DNA from: Acinetobacter courvalinii
Lineage (GTDB): Bacteria > Pseudomonadota > Gammaproteobacteria > Pseudomonadales > Moraxellaceae
Assembly: GCF_014635545.1 (NCBI RefSeq)
Contig: NZ_BMDA01000004.1
Coordinates: 62,001-126,000, forward strand
Length of the DNA: 64,000 nt
Reading direction: 5' to 3'
The notes under the pieces were generated by a model. That model did no database searches and was not told the DNA's origin. It was given only the letters and a program-made list of their open reading frames with translations. The position numbers and the translations under genes were made by a program. Below, piece by piece: positions 7,372 to 15,364 of the stretch; positions within the stretch are counted from its first letter, which is position 1; every line of letters starts with the position of its first letter.

Positions 7372-9210
7372 TTAGATCTCCATTGAAGAGAATGCTGTAT
7401 AGCCATCGGTGGCTTGCTGTTCTTCCGCTACGATTGGGGATGGCTTGATTGGCATTGAAAGATTTTTAATTTCTTCAGGAAAATCTATTACTAGTTGGCG
7501 TAATTTAGGCTTTTTCCTCTGTAAATCTTCTTGGATCTTTTTCAGTAAATGCCAACGGGCAAGTAGGTTAGCCTTTTCACCTAAACGTCTAAGATCTGCC
7601 TGAGCCATCTGTTTTTTGATTTTTTGTGCTTCTTGATGGGCATACATGGTCAAACCCTGTGCATAACTAGGATTAGTGCATTCAGCTTTGATGAGATTAG
7701 TTGGATCATTCGGATCAACGATAAATACATGCCCTAAATCTATTTCATCAACAAGTACAACCACTTTGGTGAGCTTTTGTTGTTCAAAGGTTGCTAGAAC
7801 AGGGGAAAAATAATACAAGTAGTCGATTAAGACACGTCCCTTGTTAATGCTACGCTCGTAAGGTTTTCGGCATAGTACAGATGCCTCATCTTCTGAAAGA
7901 GAAGTTGGCTTGACGATTTTTGTGGCATCTTCCCAAGCAAGTGTTGGTATACGATTGGTTTCAGAATGAGTATCTGTGTGATAAATCTCATTGATCCATT
8001 GCTCTGCATATTTTTGAACATCTGCAAGTGTCATTTTGGCATTTTTACTGGCGTTATAATCTCCTCTCGCTGTGGGGTTCGACAAAGTTGTACCAGGTAG
8101 TTTTTGGATTAAACCTTCAGTTAATGTTCTGAAGAAACTTTCAATATGCGGTTTATTATTTGGCGTGCCGATCTGCGATGGCGTAATGGTAATTTTTAAA
8201 GTTTCACATAGTCGAGCAAAAGAATTATTTTTGAACTCCACGCCATTGTCTGGAATAATTTGGCTCGGCACACCACCAGGTAAACCTCTTTGGGGTCGGG
8301 TAATCATGTCCCGAATCACACACATTGTGGTCAATGCACTTGGTGGGTATAAATTGACGTAAATCCCAACGATAACTCGAGTGTAAATATCAATCGCACA
8401 TGATAAAAATGGACGACCTAAAATGGCTCCTGTTATATCATCAATAATAATGATATCCAGATAATGGGTATCAATTTCCACCAAAGCCATTACGGTTGGG
8501 CTGATGATGGATTGACCAGCAGCTTTGAGTAATTTTCTTGCAGTACGAGATCCTTTTTTGGCGTTGATGACCACATAAGGATCTAAACGATTGATACGAC
8601 GTTCAATCGTTCTTAAACAAGGGATTTTATGTGATGTCCAGCCATGTTCCATAGCTTTTCCAACAATAAACGCCAGTACATCTTTACCATCTCGTCGCTC
8701 TGAACGGAGGTAAATTTCTTGGATGGCTTGATGGATTAGACGTTCGATTTCTAAAGAAAATCGGACATAATGATTACCTGATTTTTTCTTTTCAAGGACT
8801 TCAGTACGTTGATTATTTAACCTGTAGGTCTGAATCCATCGAGCAACAGTTCTTGGGTGGGGTGGTAACTGATCTTGAAGTTCTTTTGCAACTTGCTGAA
8901 TTAAGGTGGTTAATGGCCGAATTGCGGTAGGGGATGGCAGTTTGGTTAATGCAGCTTGTACGTACCTGAATTTTCGCATAATACTTACAGTAATTTCAGG
9001 GTTGGTCAATAAATTGGATGTGTTAAATTCATATTCGACAAGCCCTGACTGACACCATTTTTCAAATTGATCATACGGAATTTGAAATATACGACCGCCA
9101 GCGATTGCAGAGTATCGGCATATGCCATGACCAATAAAGCTAATCTCAAAATGTGAACCGTGAAAAGAAAATCGTGTGCCAATATTGGGAATAGGAATGG
9201 AAGTATTCAT
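7372..9210 (-). CDS. tnsB: TnsB-type DDE transposase
   Basis: This 612-aa retroviral-integrase-fold transposase joins the 3' ends of the element to target DNA and binds the end repeats. The catalytic triad is D247 (in VEIDTHYLD), D321 (in IIPDNGVEF) and E357 (in HIESFFRTL), a DD(35)E spacing. N-terminal residues 70-210 contain helix-turn-helix-like segments suited to binding the repeated 19-bp sites. A Mu/TnsB-like beta-barrel region with SINKGRVLIDYLYYFSPVLATF follows the catalytic core. AGGAG lies 7 bases before the ATG, and the gene overlaps tnsA by 4 bp (ATGA). Confidence 0.93.
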   Translation of the reverse strand: MNTSIPIPNIGTRFSFHGSHFEISFIGHGICRYSAIAGGRIFQIPYDQFEKWCQSGLVEYEFNTSNLLTNPEITVSIMRKFRYVQAALTKLPSPTAIRPLTTLIQQVAKELQDQLPPHPRTVARWIQTYRLNNQRTEVLEKKKSGNHYVRFSLEIERLIHQAIQEIYLRSERRDGKDVLAFIVGKAMEHGWTSHKIPCLRTIERRINRLDPYVVINAKKGSRTARKLLKAAGQSIISPTVMALVEIDTHYLDIIIIDDITGAILGRPFLSCAIDIYTRVIVGIYVNLYPPSALTTMCVIRDMITRPQRGLPGGVPSQIIPDNGVEFKNNSFARLCETLKITITPSQIGTPNNKPHIESFFRTLTEGLIQKLPGTTLSNPTARGDYNASKNAKMTLADVQKYAEQWINEIYHTDTHSETNRIPTLAWEDATKIVKPTSLSEDEASVLCRKPYERSINKGRVLIDYLYYFSPVLATFEQQKLTKVVVLVDEIDLGHVFIVDPNDPTNLIKAECTNPSYAQGLTMYAHQEAQKIKKQMAQADLRRLGEKANLLARWHLLKKIQEDLQRKKPKLRQLVIDFPEEIKNLSMPIKPSPIVAEEQQATDGYTAFSSMEI

Positions 9211-9920
9211 AGATCTACTCCTAATGTGAGATGATTATTTTTGGCGTTTTTGATTTGAATGATTTGATGGAAAAGCAAAAAGTCTGCAAGTTGTGGAGAC
9301 AATTGGTTTTTTTCTAAAATGCTATACGCTTGTTCTAGATCATCCAATTCATAGCGAATCAAGAGGTCTTGTGCCAATTCAATTTCAAGTGATGTCCAGT
9401 CTTGAAGATGGCCACGAGAATAAAGATGCAATAATTGTGTTAGGGATTGGCGTTGGGGTAATGTATTTGCATCAACTAACTTAAAAGGGATATTTATAGA
9501 CGCCAAAATGGAAGCTAGTCTCTCAAAGCGTTGCAGGCTTTCTAGGGACAGATGTTGAATGGATGGCTTAACTTCGTGGACTTCAAAATCACCTTTGTGA
9601 GTACGAATCAGAAAGTCAGGATAAAGTTCCAAATTTTGCCCAATCGGAATTTTTAAGGCCTGTGTTCGATAAGATTCTACCGCAGGATGACTTTCTAGTT
9701 GTACAGCATAAGCTAATTCCAGAAAGCTTTCTAAAGCAACTGAACCACCAGCCTTACGGCTGGGAAAAAGAGAAGTTCGACGTTCTAAGCAGCCTTGATA
9801 AATACGACGCTGGCCATGTAGTGTTCCAGCAATATTGGGTTTTTGATTAAATGCTGAATGGATCTGTTCAAAAATGAGTTGCTGTATATGTTGTTGTATG
9901 TGACTTATAGGATAAGACAT
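9207..9920 (-). CDS. tnsA: TnsA-type endonuclease subunit of the transposase
   Basis: The 237-aa protein should cut the 5' ends of the transposon, giving cut-and-paste movement. The PD-(D/E)XK site is visible as an upstream Glu (E64 or E68 in ALESFLELAY), D102 in YPDFLI, and E116/K118 in FEVHEVKPS. The C-terminal ~100 residues match the small helical domain that contacts TnsC. The start has GGAG 8 bases upstream. It is the first gene of the tnsABCD operon. Its presence separates this element from Tn5053-type elements that lack TnsA. Confidence 0.92.
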   Translation of the reverse strand: MSYPISHIQQHIQQLIFEQIHSAFNQKPNIAGTLHGQRRIYQGCLERRTSLFPSRKAGGSVALESFLELAYAVQLESHPAVESYRTQALKIPIGQNLELYPDFLIRTHKGDFEVHEVKPSIQHLSLESLQRFERLASILASINIPFKLVDANTLPQRQSLTQLLHLYSRGHLQDWTSLEIELAQDLLIRYELDDLEQAYSILEKNQLSPQLADFLLFHQIIQIKNAKNNHLTLGVDL

Positions 9921-9988
9921 ATTATATCTCCATGTTTTTGAAGCATATGTATCCCTAAAATGTTATTTTCTAAGGATAAGTAAACTCC

Positions 9989-10012
9989 TCACATCTAAAA
10001 AAGTTGATGTGA
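9989..10012. promoter_or_regulatory. inverted repeat upstream of tnsA
   Basis: TCACATC and GATGTGA arms are separated by 10 AT-rich bases, about 70 bp before the tnsA start. It could be an operator controlling the tns operon or part of a transcript structure; there is no further evidence. Confidence 0.3.
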
Positions 10013-10018
10013 AAGGGC

Positions 10019-10108
10019 TTGACGTATGGTTCGACACAGAAGATACTAAGATTGTCTAGATCGGTACTTCTGTACTGAACACAAGGATCCCTTTGGGATC
10101 CGTTTTTA
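10019..10108 (+). ncRNA. candidate short transcript: promoter plus terminator without a clear gene
   Basis: TTGACG (10019-10024) and GATACT (10042-10047) are 17 bp apart and look like a sigma-70 promoter. A stem GTAC-TTCT-GTAC follows, then a strong terminator GGATCC-ctttg-GGATCC-GTTTTT at 10085-10108. The predicted RNA starts near 10054 and is about 55 nt. An alternative is that this is the 3' end of a lost gene, because one frame here reads VDVKGLDVWFDTEDTKIV-stop just before the terminator. Both readings remain open. Confidence 0.35.
10085..10108 (+). terminator. rho-independent terminator in the tnsA upstream region
   Basis: A six-base perfect stem, GGATCC/GGATCC, with a CTTTG loop is followed by GTTTTTATTT on the plus strand. 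It faces the convergent 10131-10358 gene and has no complete plus-strand gene upstream. Confidence 0.7.
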
Positions 10109-10130
10109 TTTGTAAATAGTTAATTTCCCA

Positions 10131-10358
10131 TCATTTGGTTTCCTCTATTTTTTCAAAGCTAAAATCTGGTTCAATAATTCCATCCTTTAAACCAAGCTTT
10201 ACTGCTATTTCATGGCTTTTGCCACGAACAGGTACTCTATTTGAGTTTAATACTTGATGAACTAATTCAGGGGTGAATCCATTCTGACGAGCCCAATCCG
10301 CAATAGATAGACCTCGTTTCTGAAGTTCACTTCTTACTTCTTGAGATGTTCTCATCAT
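10131..10358 (-). CDS. small phage-type DNA-binding protein (BcepMu gp16-like)
   Basis: The product is a 75-aa helix-turn-helix protein. The layout 'VRSELQKRGLSIADWARQNG', then 'VHQVLNSNRVPVRGKSHEIAVKLGLKDG', is the one I know from phage-associated BcepMu gp16-like regulators, which in Mu-like phages sit among early transposition genes. The protein may start at the second Met. Here it precedes tnsA on the same strand by 210 bp and diverges from the HD gene across a region with a long perfect dyad. It is therefore a candidate repressor of the tns operon, the cargo operon, or both. Confidence 0.72.
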   Translation of the reverse strand: MMRTSQEVRSELQKRGLSIADWARQNGFTPELVHQVLNSNRVPVRGKSHEIAVKLGLKDGIIEPDFSFEKIEETK

Positions 10359-10452
10359 TGAGTCTTACTTTATGAACTTTAATAGTTTAAAAATATAAGT
10401 AACCTATGTGAAATTCAAGGTTTTTTTTGTTTAACACTATGTTTTATAAAGG

Positions 10453-10480
10453 TTTTCATATAATGGGTATTATATGAAAA
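10453..10480. promoter_or_regulatory. 28-bp inverted repeat between divergent cargo genes
   Basis: Perfect 11-bp arms TTTTCATATAA and TTATATGAAAA flank TGGGTA. It lies 95 bp before the small regulator gene and 170 bp before the HD gene, so it is a likely operator. The regulator at 10131-10358 is the obvious candidate to bind it, by inference. Confidence 0.5.
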
Positions 10481-10650
10481 ATTAGAAAACATCCTGTTTC
10501 CGGAAAAAATATGTAGAATCAGTAAATTAGATCGTCTTCACGACTGTAAATTGTTAAGTAAATTATCCTCTAATTTGAACCATAGATTGGAAAGTTTGAT
10601 GGGATATGAGATTATAGAAAATGTAAAATTTCTTGAGATAATTAAGATAC

Positions 10651-11952
10651 ATGGAATTTCATGACATTCTGCATGGCCATATTAAGTTTCCTGATGGGGA
10701 TGAGCTGACGAAATTATTACAGGACCTTCTTAATAGTGCAGAAATCAACCGCCTCCGAAATATGAGACAAATGAATTTTGATGTTCCGTTAATTCAAGAA
10801 CTTGGGAGATCAAGAAGATTACCTCATTCAATTGGTGTGGCGAATCTAGCATATCAATTATCTAAGAAAAGTTTCTTAAGTAAACATGACTCTAAAATAT
10901 TATTAGCTGCTGCAATTATGCATGATGCAGCAATTCCTCCTTATGGTCATTTAGTTGAGTCTGAACTAAAAGCAGCCTCTGATTTCAGCCATGAGCGAAG
11001 AGTAGAAGAATTGGTACGTGGTCCTCAAGGAGGCTATGTAAATACAGAAATTTTTGAAGGTAAAACTTCTGAGGTGGGAGATATTCTGCGAAAGCATCAG
11101 ACAGATATCGAAGCCGTCATGTCATTGATCCGTCCTGCTGATGGTACAAAGACACCAATCTCTGCAGATATAGATATAGATAACATTGATAATGTGCATA
11201 GAATGGCAGCAATGTTGGGGTGGGATAATGCTAGGGAAAATTTTAAAAGTTTGATTAGCCTGATTAGGCTAAATGAATTGCAAGAAATGAGTTTCTCGAA
11301 AGAGGCTTTACCCTATATAAAAAAGTGGCTCGAATTTCGGGAACGTATTTATACAATGATTATTGCTCATCCTGAGTGTGTTCCATACAATGCATTACAA
11401 GCAGACTTAGTTCATCTAGCTGTTGTTAATGGGATTATAACACCTAAAGATTGGTTGATTGATGAGCAGCAATTTGAAGAGAAGCTTAGAAACACTATCG
11501 AAACAAAATCGTTGGCCATGCAGCTTATTACAGGATGTGAATATAGTCTTGTAGATTATGTTTGGATAAAAGATTTTAGGACTAGTAAGAAGCTCCATAA
11601 TTCTGAAATTGTTAAGAGCATTGGAGATAACCTATCTGTCTTTAATCAGCAAGGATATGGATATTTTATTTGGAATGAGAAAGGGCTTATATCTCGTGAA
11701 GTATCTATTCATGGCTTAAATTGGGAAGAAGATAATTTAGGATATAACTCAACTAGTTGTATGATTGCCTATGTGAAAAAAACAAAAGGTAACGCTCAAT
11801 GGCCAAAAGGAGAAGGAAAGAATAAATGGCGTAAACAAGTTGTTGACCACTTTTGTAAATTATTCGATGTTACTTATTTTACAATAGACTTTCCTGAGAC
11901 TTATTCGGGAGTTTTTTTAACCAATAGAAATAATGAGTTTGACTTTGATTGA
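10651..11952 (+). CDS. HD-domain phosphohydrolase (COG1078/SAMHD1-dGTPase-like)
   Basis: This is a 433-aa cargo enzyme. The opening DILHGHIKFPDGDE is the start seen in COG1078-type HD proteins. The metal site is visible as H59 (RLPHSIG), H91-D92 (AAIMHDAAIPPYGH) and an Asp in SADIDIDNID (about D175). Relatives hydrolyse dNTPs or other phosphomonoesters and diesters, and several act in phage defence by draining dNTPs. The C-terminal ~150 residues are unassigned. It overlaps the DNA methyltransferase by 20 bp, which indicates co-translation. Substrate is unknown: dNTP, modified nucleotide or cyclic nucleotide are all possible. Confidence 0.82.
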   Translation: MEFHDILHGHIKFPDGDELTKLLQDLLNSAEINRLRNMRQMNFDVPLIQELGRSRRLPHSIGVANLAYQLSKKSFLSKHDSKILLAAAIMHDAAIPPYGHLVESELKAASDFSHERRVEELVRGPQGGYVNTEIFEGKTSEVGDILRKHQTDIEAVMSLIRPADGTKTPISADIDIDNIDNVHRMAAMLGWDNARENFKSLISLIRLNELQEMSFSKEALPYIKKWLEFRERIYTMIIAHPECVPYNALQADLVHLAVVNGIITPKDWLIDEQQFEEKLRNTIETKSLAMQLITGCEYSLVDYVWIKDFRTSKKLHNSEIVKSIGDNLSVFNQQGYGYFIWNEKGLISREVSIHGLNWEEDNLGYNSTSCMIAYVKKTKGNAQWPKGEGKNKWRKQVVDHFCKLFDVTYFTIDFPETYSGVFLTNRNNEFDFD

Positions 11953-13141
11953 TTTTTCTTTAACTAAAGAGCTTGAAAATATTGATTGGTCATTTCCTAA
12001 TCTCTCAAATTCAGGGCTTCATTCTTTTCACTGGTATCCAGCAACATATGTAGCAGCTATACCTGGAACAATAATCTCTAAAGTCACAGAGTGTGGAGAT
12101 GTTGTTCTTGATCCATTCTGTGGTTCTGGGACTACAGGTGTTGAGGCAATTCGTTTGAATCGCCAATTCATAGGTATTGATACCAATCCTATAGCAATTT
12201 TAATTACCGAAGCTAAGATCAAGTATCCTGAAATTAAGGATTTATTGACAGAATTAGATAATATTATCAATAAAACAAATCCATTAAATGTTCTGGTTGA
12301 TGTTATTAAGGATCATCCCAATAAGGATGAGCTTCTGGCATGGTATCATCCAAAAACAATGGATGAGTTAAATTATATACTCATGTTAATCTTAAATATT
12401 GAGGATAGATTAATTCAAAGATCTTTTTTAGCCGTATTTTCGTCTATTTTAAAAAATTGCTCATCACAAGGAAAGCACTGGGGATGGGTTTGTGATAATG
12501 TAAAGCCCAAAGTAGATGAAATTGTATATAAAGATGCAAATTTAATTTTTATTAACTCAATGAAAGCATTCATAGATGCTTCTAATTTTACATTTAATGA
12601 ATGTAAATATCATGATCATAACGTTAATCGAGAGAATATTAGGTGTAAGTCTCAATTATGGAATAAGAGCTGTATTGATTCTCTATCAGAAATGGCCTCA
12701 GAGAGTATTGGTGCTATAGTAACTTCACCACCATATTATGGTGTAGCCGATTATGTAAAATCACAGCGTCTCTCATATTTATGGTTTGATATAGATGAAT
12801 TAGTTGAGGATAAATTAGGGTTCAGGGATTTCAATGCATTACGCTCAACAGAAATGGGTGCTAGAGCAAATAGATATAAAACCACTAGTCATTCAAAGTA
12901 TATAGAGTTTATGGAAAAGTTCTTTGTTGAAAGCTTTAGATTACTTAAACCTAATGGATACATGTGTTTAGTGATAGGTGAATCTTCATCACGTGAAAGT
13001 ACAATTGATAAATTAATTGAATTAGCTATCCTAAATGGATTTAGTTTAAACACACGTACTAACAGAAACATTAAATCGAATAGACGTAGATTAATGGCAA
13101 AAGTTAGAACGGAAGATATTTTATTCTTTTCAAAAGAATAA
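11933..13141 (+). CDS. SAM-dependent DNA methyltransferase (TSPPYY type)
   Basis: The 402-aa product has SAM motif I as VLDPFCGSGTTGVEA (about residues 58-72), the acidic FIGIDTNPIAI that follows it, and catalytic motif IV as IVTSPPYYGVADY (residues 264-269 TSPPYY). The TSPPY form suggests amino-methylation of cytosine N4 or adenine N6. About 195 residues lie between motifs I and IV, room for a target-recognition region. It is the second gene of the HD operon. No restriction endonuclease is adjacent, so it is an orphan methyltransferase or part of an unconventional modification system. The start overlaps the HD gene and has no strong ribosome site. Confidence 0.87.
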   Translation: MSLTLIDFSLTKELENIDWSFPNLSNSGLHSFHWYPATYVAAIPGTIISKVTECGDVVLDPFCGSGTTGVEAIRLNRQFIGIDTNPIAILITEAKIKYPEIKDLLTELDNIINKTNPLNVLVDVIKDHPNKDELLAWYHPKTMDELNYILMLILNIEDRLIQRSFLAVFSSILKNCSSQGKHWGWVCDNVKPKVDEIVYKDANLIFINSMKAFIDASNFTFNECKYHDHNVNRENIRCKSQLWNKSCIDSLSEMASESIGAIVTSPPYYGVADYVKSQRLSYLWFDIDELVEDKLGFRDFNALRSTEMGARANRYKTTSHSKYIEFMEKFFVESFRLLKPNGYMCLVIGESSSRESTIDKLIELAILNGFSLNTRTNRNIKSNRRRLMAKVRTEDILFFSKE

Positions 13142-13168
13142 CCTTGAGAGTTGGGGTAATTATTTAAA

Positions 13169-13873
13169 ATGGCACATCAAAAAATTTGTGAGGGAGTATT
13201 TCAAGTTAAGGAAAAGGGAGATCCATCCATTGAGATAGAGGGTAAAAAATATATCCGCCTCATGGATTTTTTCTATATTGAAGTGCCAGCCGATGAACTT
13301 GAATTAGAGCAGGTGTCAAAACTTTGCCAGGCTCGTGTGAGTGAAAAAAGATGTTTTGAGGGCGCTAATAAAGATATTAAAAACTTATTTAATAAATTTT
13401 TATTAATGCATAAATCGAAAAGTATTTTGGAGGTAGGCGCGGGAACAAACCCAATTCTTACAGAAAATGAAGCGAAAGAAAATGAAATTATTTATATGAC
13501 ATCTGATGCTGATACTTATGAAGATATTTCATTTCATTTTGATGCAAAAACGGATCTTCCTTCTACTTCTTTTTTTGATGTCGTTATAGCTTTATTTGTA
13601 CTTCACTTTCGATTTTATGAGCATCAAATTAGTCAGATTTTTAAGCATATTAAAGAAGATGGAATATTCTTGGCTAATGTTTATAATCGTACAAATGATG
13701 CCAGAAAGATTTTAGAAACAGACTTCATGAAAGCAGGATTCTACATAGAGTTTTTTGAAGATCCTAATAATACTTGCAGAGATCATTATTATTTGCTGGC
13801 ATCGAAGAACCCCGCAATTATTATTACGAATAAAGAAATACTCTTTTCTTTAATTAAGTTAGAGTCAACTTGA
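13169..13873 (+). CDS. class I SAM-dependent methyltransferase
   Basis: The product is 234 aa. Motif I is SILEVGAGTNPIL (about residues 83-95); an acidic 'YMTSDAD' follows, and FFDVVIALFVLHF is the post-II/IV strand seen in class I methyltransferases. There is no SPPY or DPPY motif, so a nucleic-acid base is not the obvious substrate. It starts 27 bp after the DNA methyltransferase and is the last gene of the HD-methyltransferase operon. Its 3' end overlaps the convergent kinase gene by 9 bp. The substrate is unknown. Confidence 0.75.
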   Translation: MAHQKICEGVFQVKEKGDPSIEIEGKKYIRLMDFFYIEVPADELELEQVSKLCQARVSEKRCFEGANKDIKNLFNKFLLMHKSKSILEVGAGTNPILTENEAKENEIIYMTSDADTYEDISFHFDAKTDLPSTSFFDVVIALFVLHFRFYEHQISQIFKHIKEDGIFLANVYNRTNDARKILETDFMKAGFYIEFFEDPNNTCRDHYYLLASKNPAIIITNKEILFSLIKLEST

Positions 13874-14419
13874 AGAGTTTCTCCATTCTTCCATTAATTG
13901 GTCGATTGTAAAAAAGAGATCATCTCTAGTTTTATTATTATTTATTATTGTATCTGTAAGTTTTAATAATTCATCTACTTGTACTTCGCTTCGTGCATTT
14001 TTAAGGGTATGGAACTCATCTTCTGATAGAAAAGAGTCTTTCCCTTGGTTTGCTAACGTATTTAATCTTTCATATCTTGTATATTCTGGTGCTTTTACAC
14101 CAATTAACTTGAAAGTTGGTTCACGTCTGTATAGTTGAATCTCCTCTTTGTAACGAATACCATCAACAATTATTGGGTAGTTCTGAGGCTGACTTAATCG
14201 GAACCTGGCTAGGGTATCATTTCCCAGTACGGAGAATATGGAATCACCTAACTTTTTAAGGTTATCTCGATTGGGCTCCATATCAAGATTTTTAGCTATT
14301 TCTCGAAGTAGGTCTGAATTTGAAGCAATAGAATATTTATATTTTTCATGTATATATTGAGCTACAGAAGATTTTCCAGAACGTATATGGCCAACTAAGC
14401 CAATTATTAATGGGTACAT
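13865..14419 (-). CDS. P-loop nucleoside/nucleotide kinase-like protein
   Basis: This 184-aa protein opens with a Walker A, GLVGHIRSGKSS (G10 to S17), typical of the dephospho-CoA kinase, thymidylate kinase and phage dNMP kinase superfamily. IIVDGIRYKEEIQLY reads as the Walker-B-like strand of these kinases, and an Arg-rich lid lies near FKLIGVKAPEYTRYERL. Phosphorylation of a (deoxy)nucleoside monophosphate is the best guess. It overlaps the upstream membrane-protein gene by 13 bp, so the two form an operon. A kinase beside an HD phosphohydrolase suggests that the cassette acts on nucleotides. Confidence 0.72.
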   Translation of the reverse strand: MYPLIIGLVGHIRSGKSSVAQYIHEKYKYSIASNSDLLREIAKNLDMEPNRDNLKKLGDSIFSVLGNDTLARFRLSQPQNYPIIVDGIRYKEEIQLYRREPTFKLIGVKAPEYTRYERLNTLANQGKDSFLSEDEFHTLKNARSEVQVDELLKLTDTIINNNKTRDDLFFTIDQLMEEWRNSSS

Positions 14420-15255
14420 TTTATCATTACTGCAAAAGCTAGGTATAGGATAATTAAGAGTATAACTCTACGTCTTTCCCATGTGGTGGGTGGATGTTTT
14501 CTTTTTGTATTTTTTCTAGTCGCTTGCCAATGAAATGTATTAAGACCATAATATTCGTACGCTTTTGCTTGATAAAAGAAGAATAAAATAAAGATTAAGG
14601 CCAAATCGGCATATATTGTTGTTAAGGTTGTTGGGTTTGGTGGGATAACAAAAAAGATTATGATAGAGGCTATTAAACATATTGCTGATACAGAGCAATA
14701 GACAATAAAGCCACAAACAAAGTCTGAAAACTTATCAAAGGTATCTGAAGAAACAAAATTACTTGGACTTTTAAAGATATCTGTAATTAAATCCCATGTT
14801 AAAAAGATCCCGAAGATCATAATCATGAGAGAAGTTTCTGGTAAAGCTGAGACTTTAGTGATGTAGTCAGATACATTTTTTGTCTTATTATATTCAGAAA
14901 AGTCGACTTCAAGCGACTTGGCAAGGCTGTAATAAAGAGTAACTAATACAATCTCTAAAATAAATGTAATGAATTTAATAGTAAAGATCTGTTCTATATC
15001 ATTAATATGAGCTTTAGCTTGTGATTTTGACCACATTATCCAACTAATTGAGATCATTAGTAATGCAAGTAGTATTTGCATAGCAACAGCTAAGAAATCG
15101 ATTGTGACAGCTGATGAAATTGGAAAAACAGTCCAATTATCTGTTATTACGGTTAAGAACTCAGAAATAGTTTGTGCATGAAAAGAAATTACAAAAGCAA
15201 AAATCATTGCAATAAATGTTTTTTGCAAAATATTCTGATCTGATGTTTTTTCCAT
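14407..15255 (-). CDS. multi-pass membrane protein of unknown function
   Basis: The 282-aa protein has about six hydrophobic segments: near residues 12-32, 45-72, 90-110, 135-155, 185-205 and 215-230, plus a last one at 265-280. The C-terminus is preceded by a very basic stretch (RKNTKRKHPPTTWERRR). I recognise no family. It is the gene nearest the nrdB-side end and is co-directional with nrdAB, so it may be transcribed by read-through as well as by its own promoter between 15256 and the TnsB sites. With the kinase it forms a two-gene operon. A membrane effector role is possible but not shown. Confidence 0.65.
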   Translation of the reverse strand: MEKTSDQNILQKTFIAMIFAFVISFHAQTISEFLTVITDNWTVFPISSAVTIDFLAVAMQILLALLMISISWIMWSKSQAKAHINDIEQIFTIKFITFILEIVLVTLYYSLAKSLEVDFSEYNKTKNVSDYITKVSALPETSLMIMIFGIFLTWDLITDIFKSPSNFVSSDTFDKFSDFVCGFIVYCSVSAICLIASIIIFFVIPPNPTTLTTIYADLALIFILFFFYQAKAYEYYGLNTFHWQATRKNTKRKHPPTTWERRRVILLIILYLAFAVMIKCTH

Positions 15256-15296
15256 GTTTTTCCGAGTTTTGTAATAAATGTTAATTTTTATTTTTT

Positions 15297-15364
15297 ATGA
15301 CACCTGTCATGTCGTTCCATGACAGGTGTTGTGTCGTTTATGACAACTGATGTGTCGTTCAACG
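15297..15364 (-). repeat. transposon right end: three packed TnsB-type sites and terminal repeat
   Basis: Sites at 15340-15358, 15319-15337 and 15297-15315 follow each other every 21-22 bp, about two helix turns. Read inward they begin ACGACACATCAG, ACGACACAACAC and ACGACATGACAG. Dense packing is the mark of a Tn7 right end, which faces the target gene, and here it faces nrdB. Confidence 0.87.

Larger units (their letters stand above)
1020..15364 (-). mobile_element. Tn7-like transposon inserted 3' of nrdB
   Basis: The element is 14,345 bp. It has 25-bp perfect terminal inverted repeats (1020-1044 and 15340-15364, starting CGTTGAACGACACATCAG), three TnsB-type sites per end and a TTAAT duplication. 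It carries tnsA, tnsB, tnsC and a TniQ/TnsD gene in one leftward operon; no tnsE-like gene is visible. Tight site packing marks the nrdB-proximal side as the 'right' end, the same polarity as Tn7 beside glmS. Unlike Tn7, about 5 kb of cargo lies between tnsA and that end. Cargo genes are visibly more AT-rich than the nrd and nuo genes outside. All tns frames are open, so the element looks functional, though activity cannot be read from sequence. Confidence 0.92.

Noticed and set aside
6417..7406. Longer tnsC starting at 7406
   Set aside because: That start would overlap tnsB by 35 bp; the ATG at 7370 has GGAG at good spacing and follows the tnsB stop directly.
1984..13141. Classical restriction-modification pair formed by the nuclease-domain protein and the DNA methyltransferase
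   Set aside because: The two genes are 8 kb apart, on opposite strands and separated by the tns operon. Pairing cannot be claimed from position.
1020..15364. CRISPR-associated or AbaR-type transposon
   Set aside because: No CRISPR repeats or cas genes are seen. The element carries tnsA and does not sit in comM, so neither the CAST nor the AbaR label is supported.
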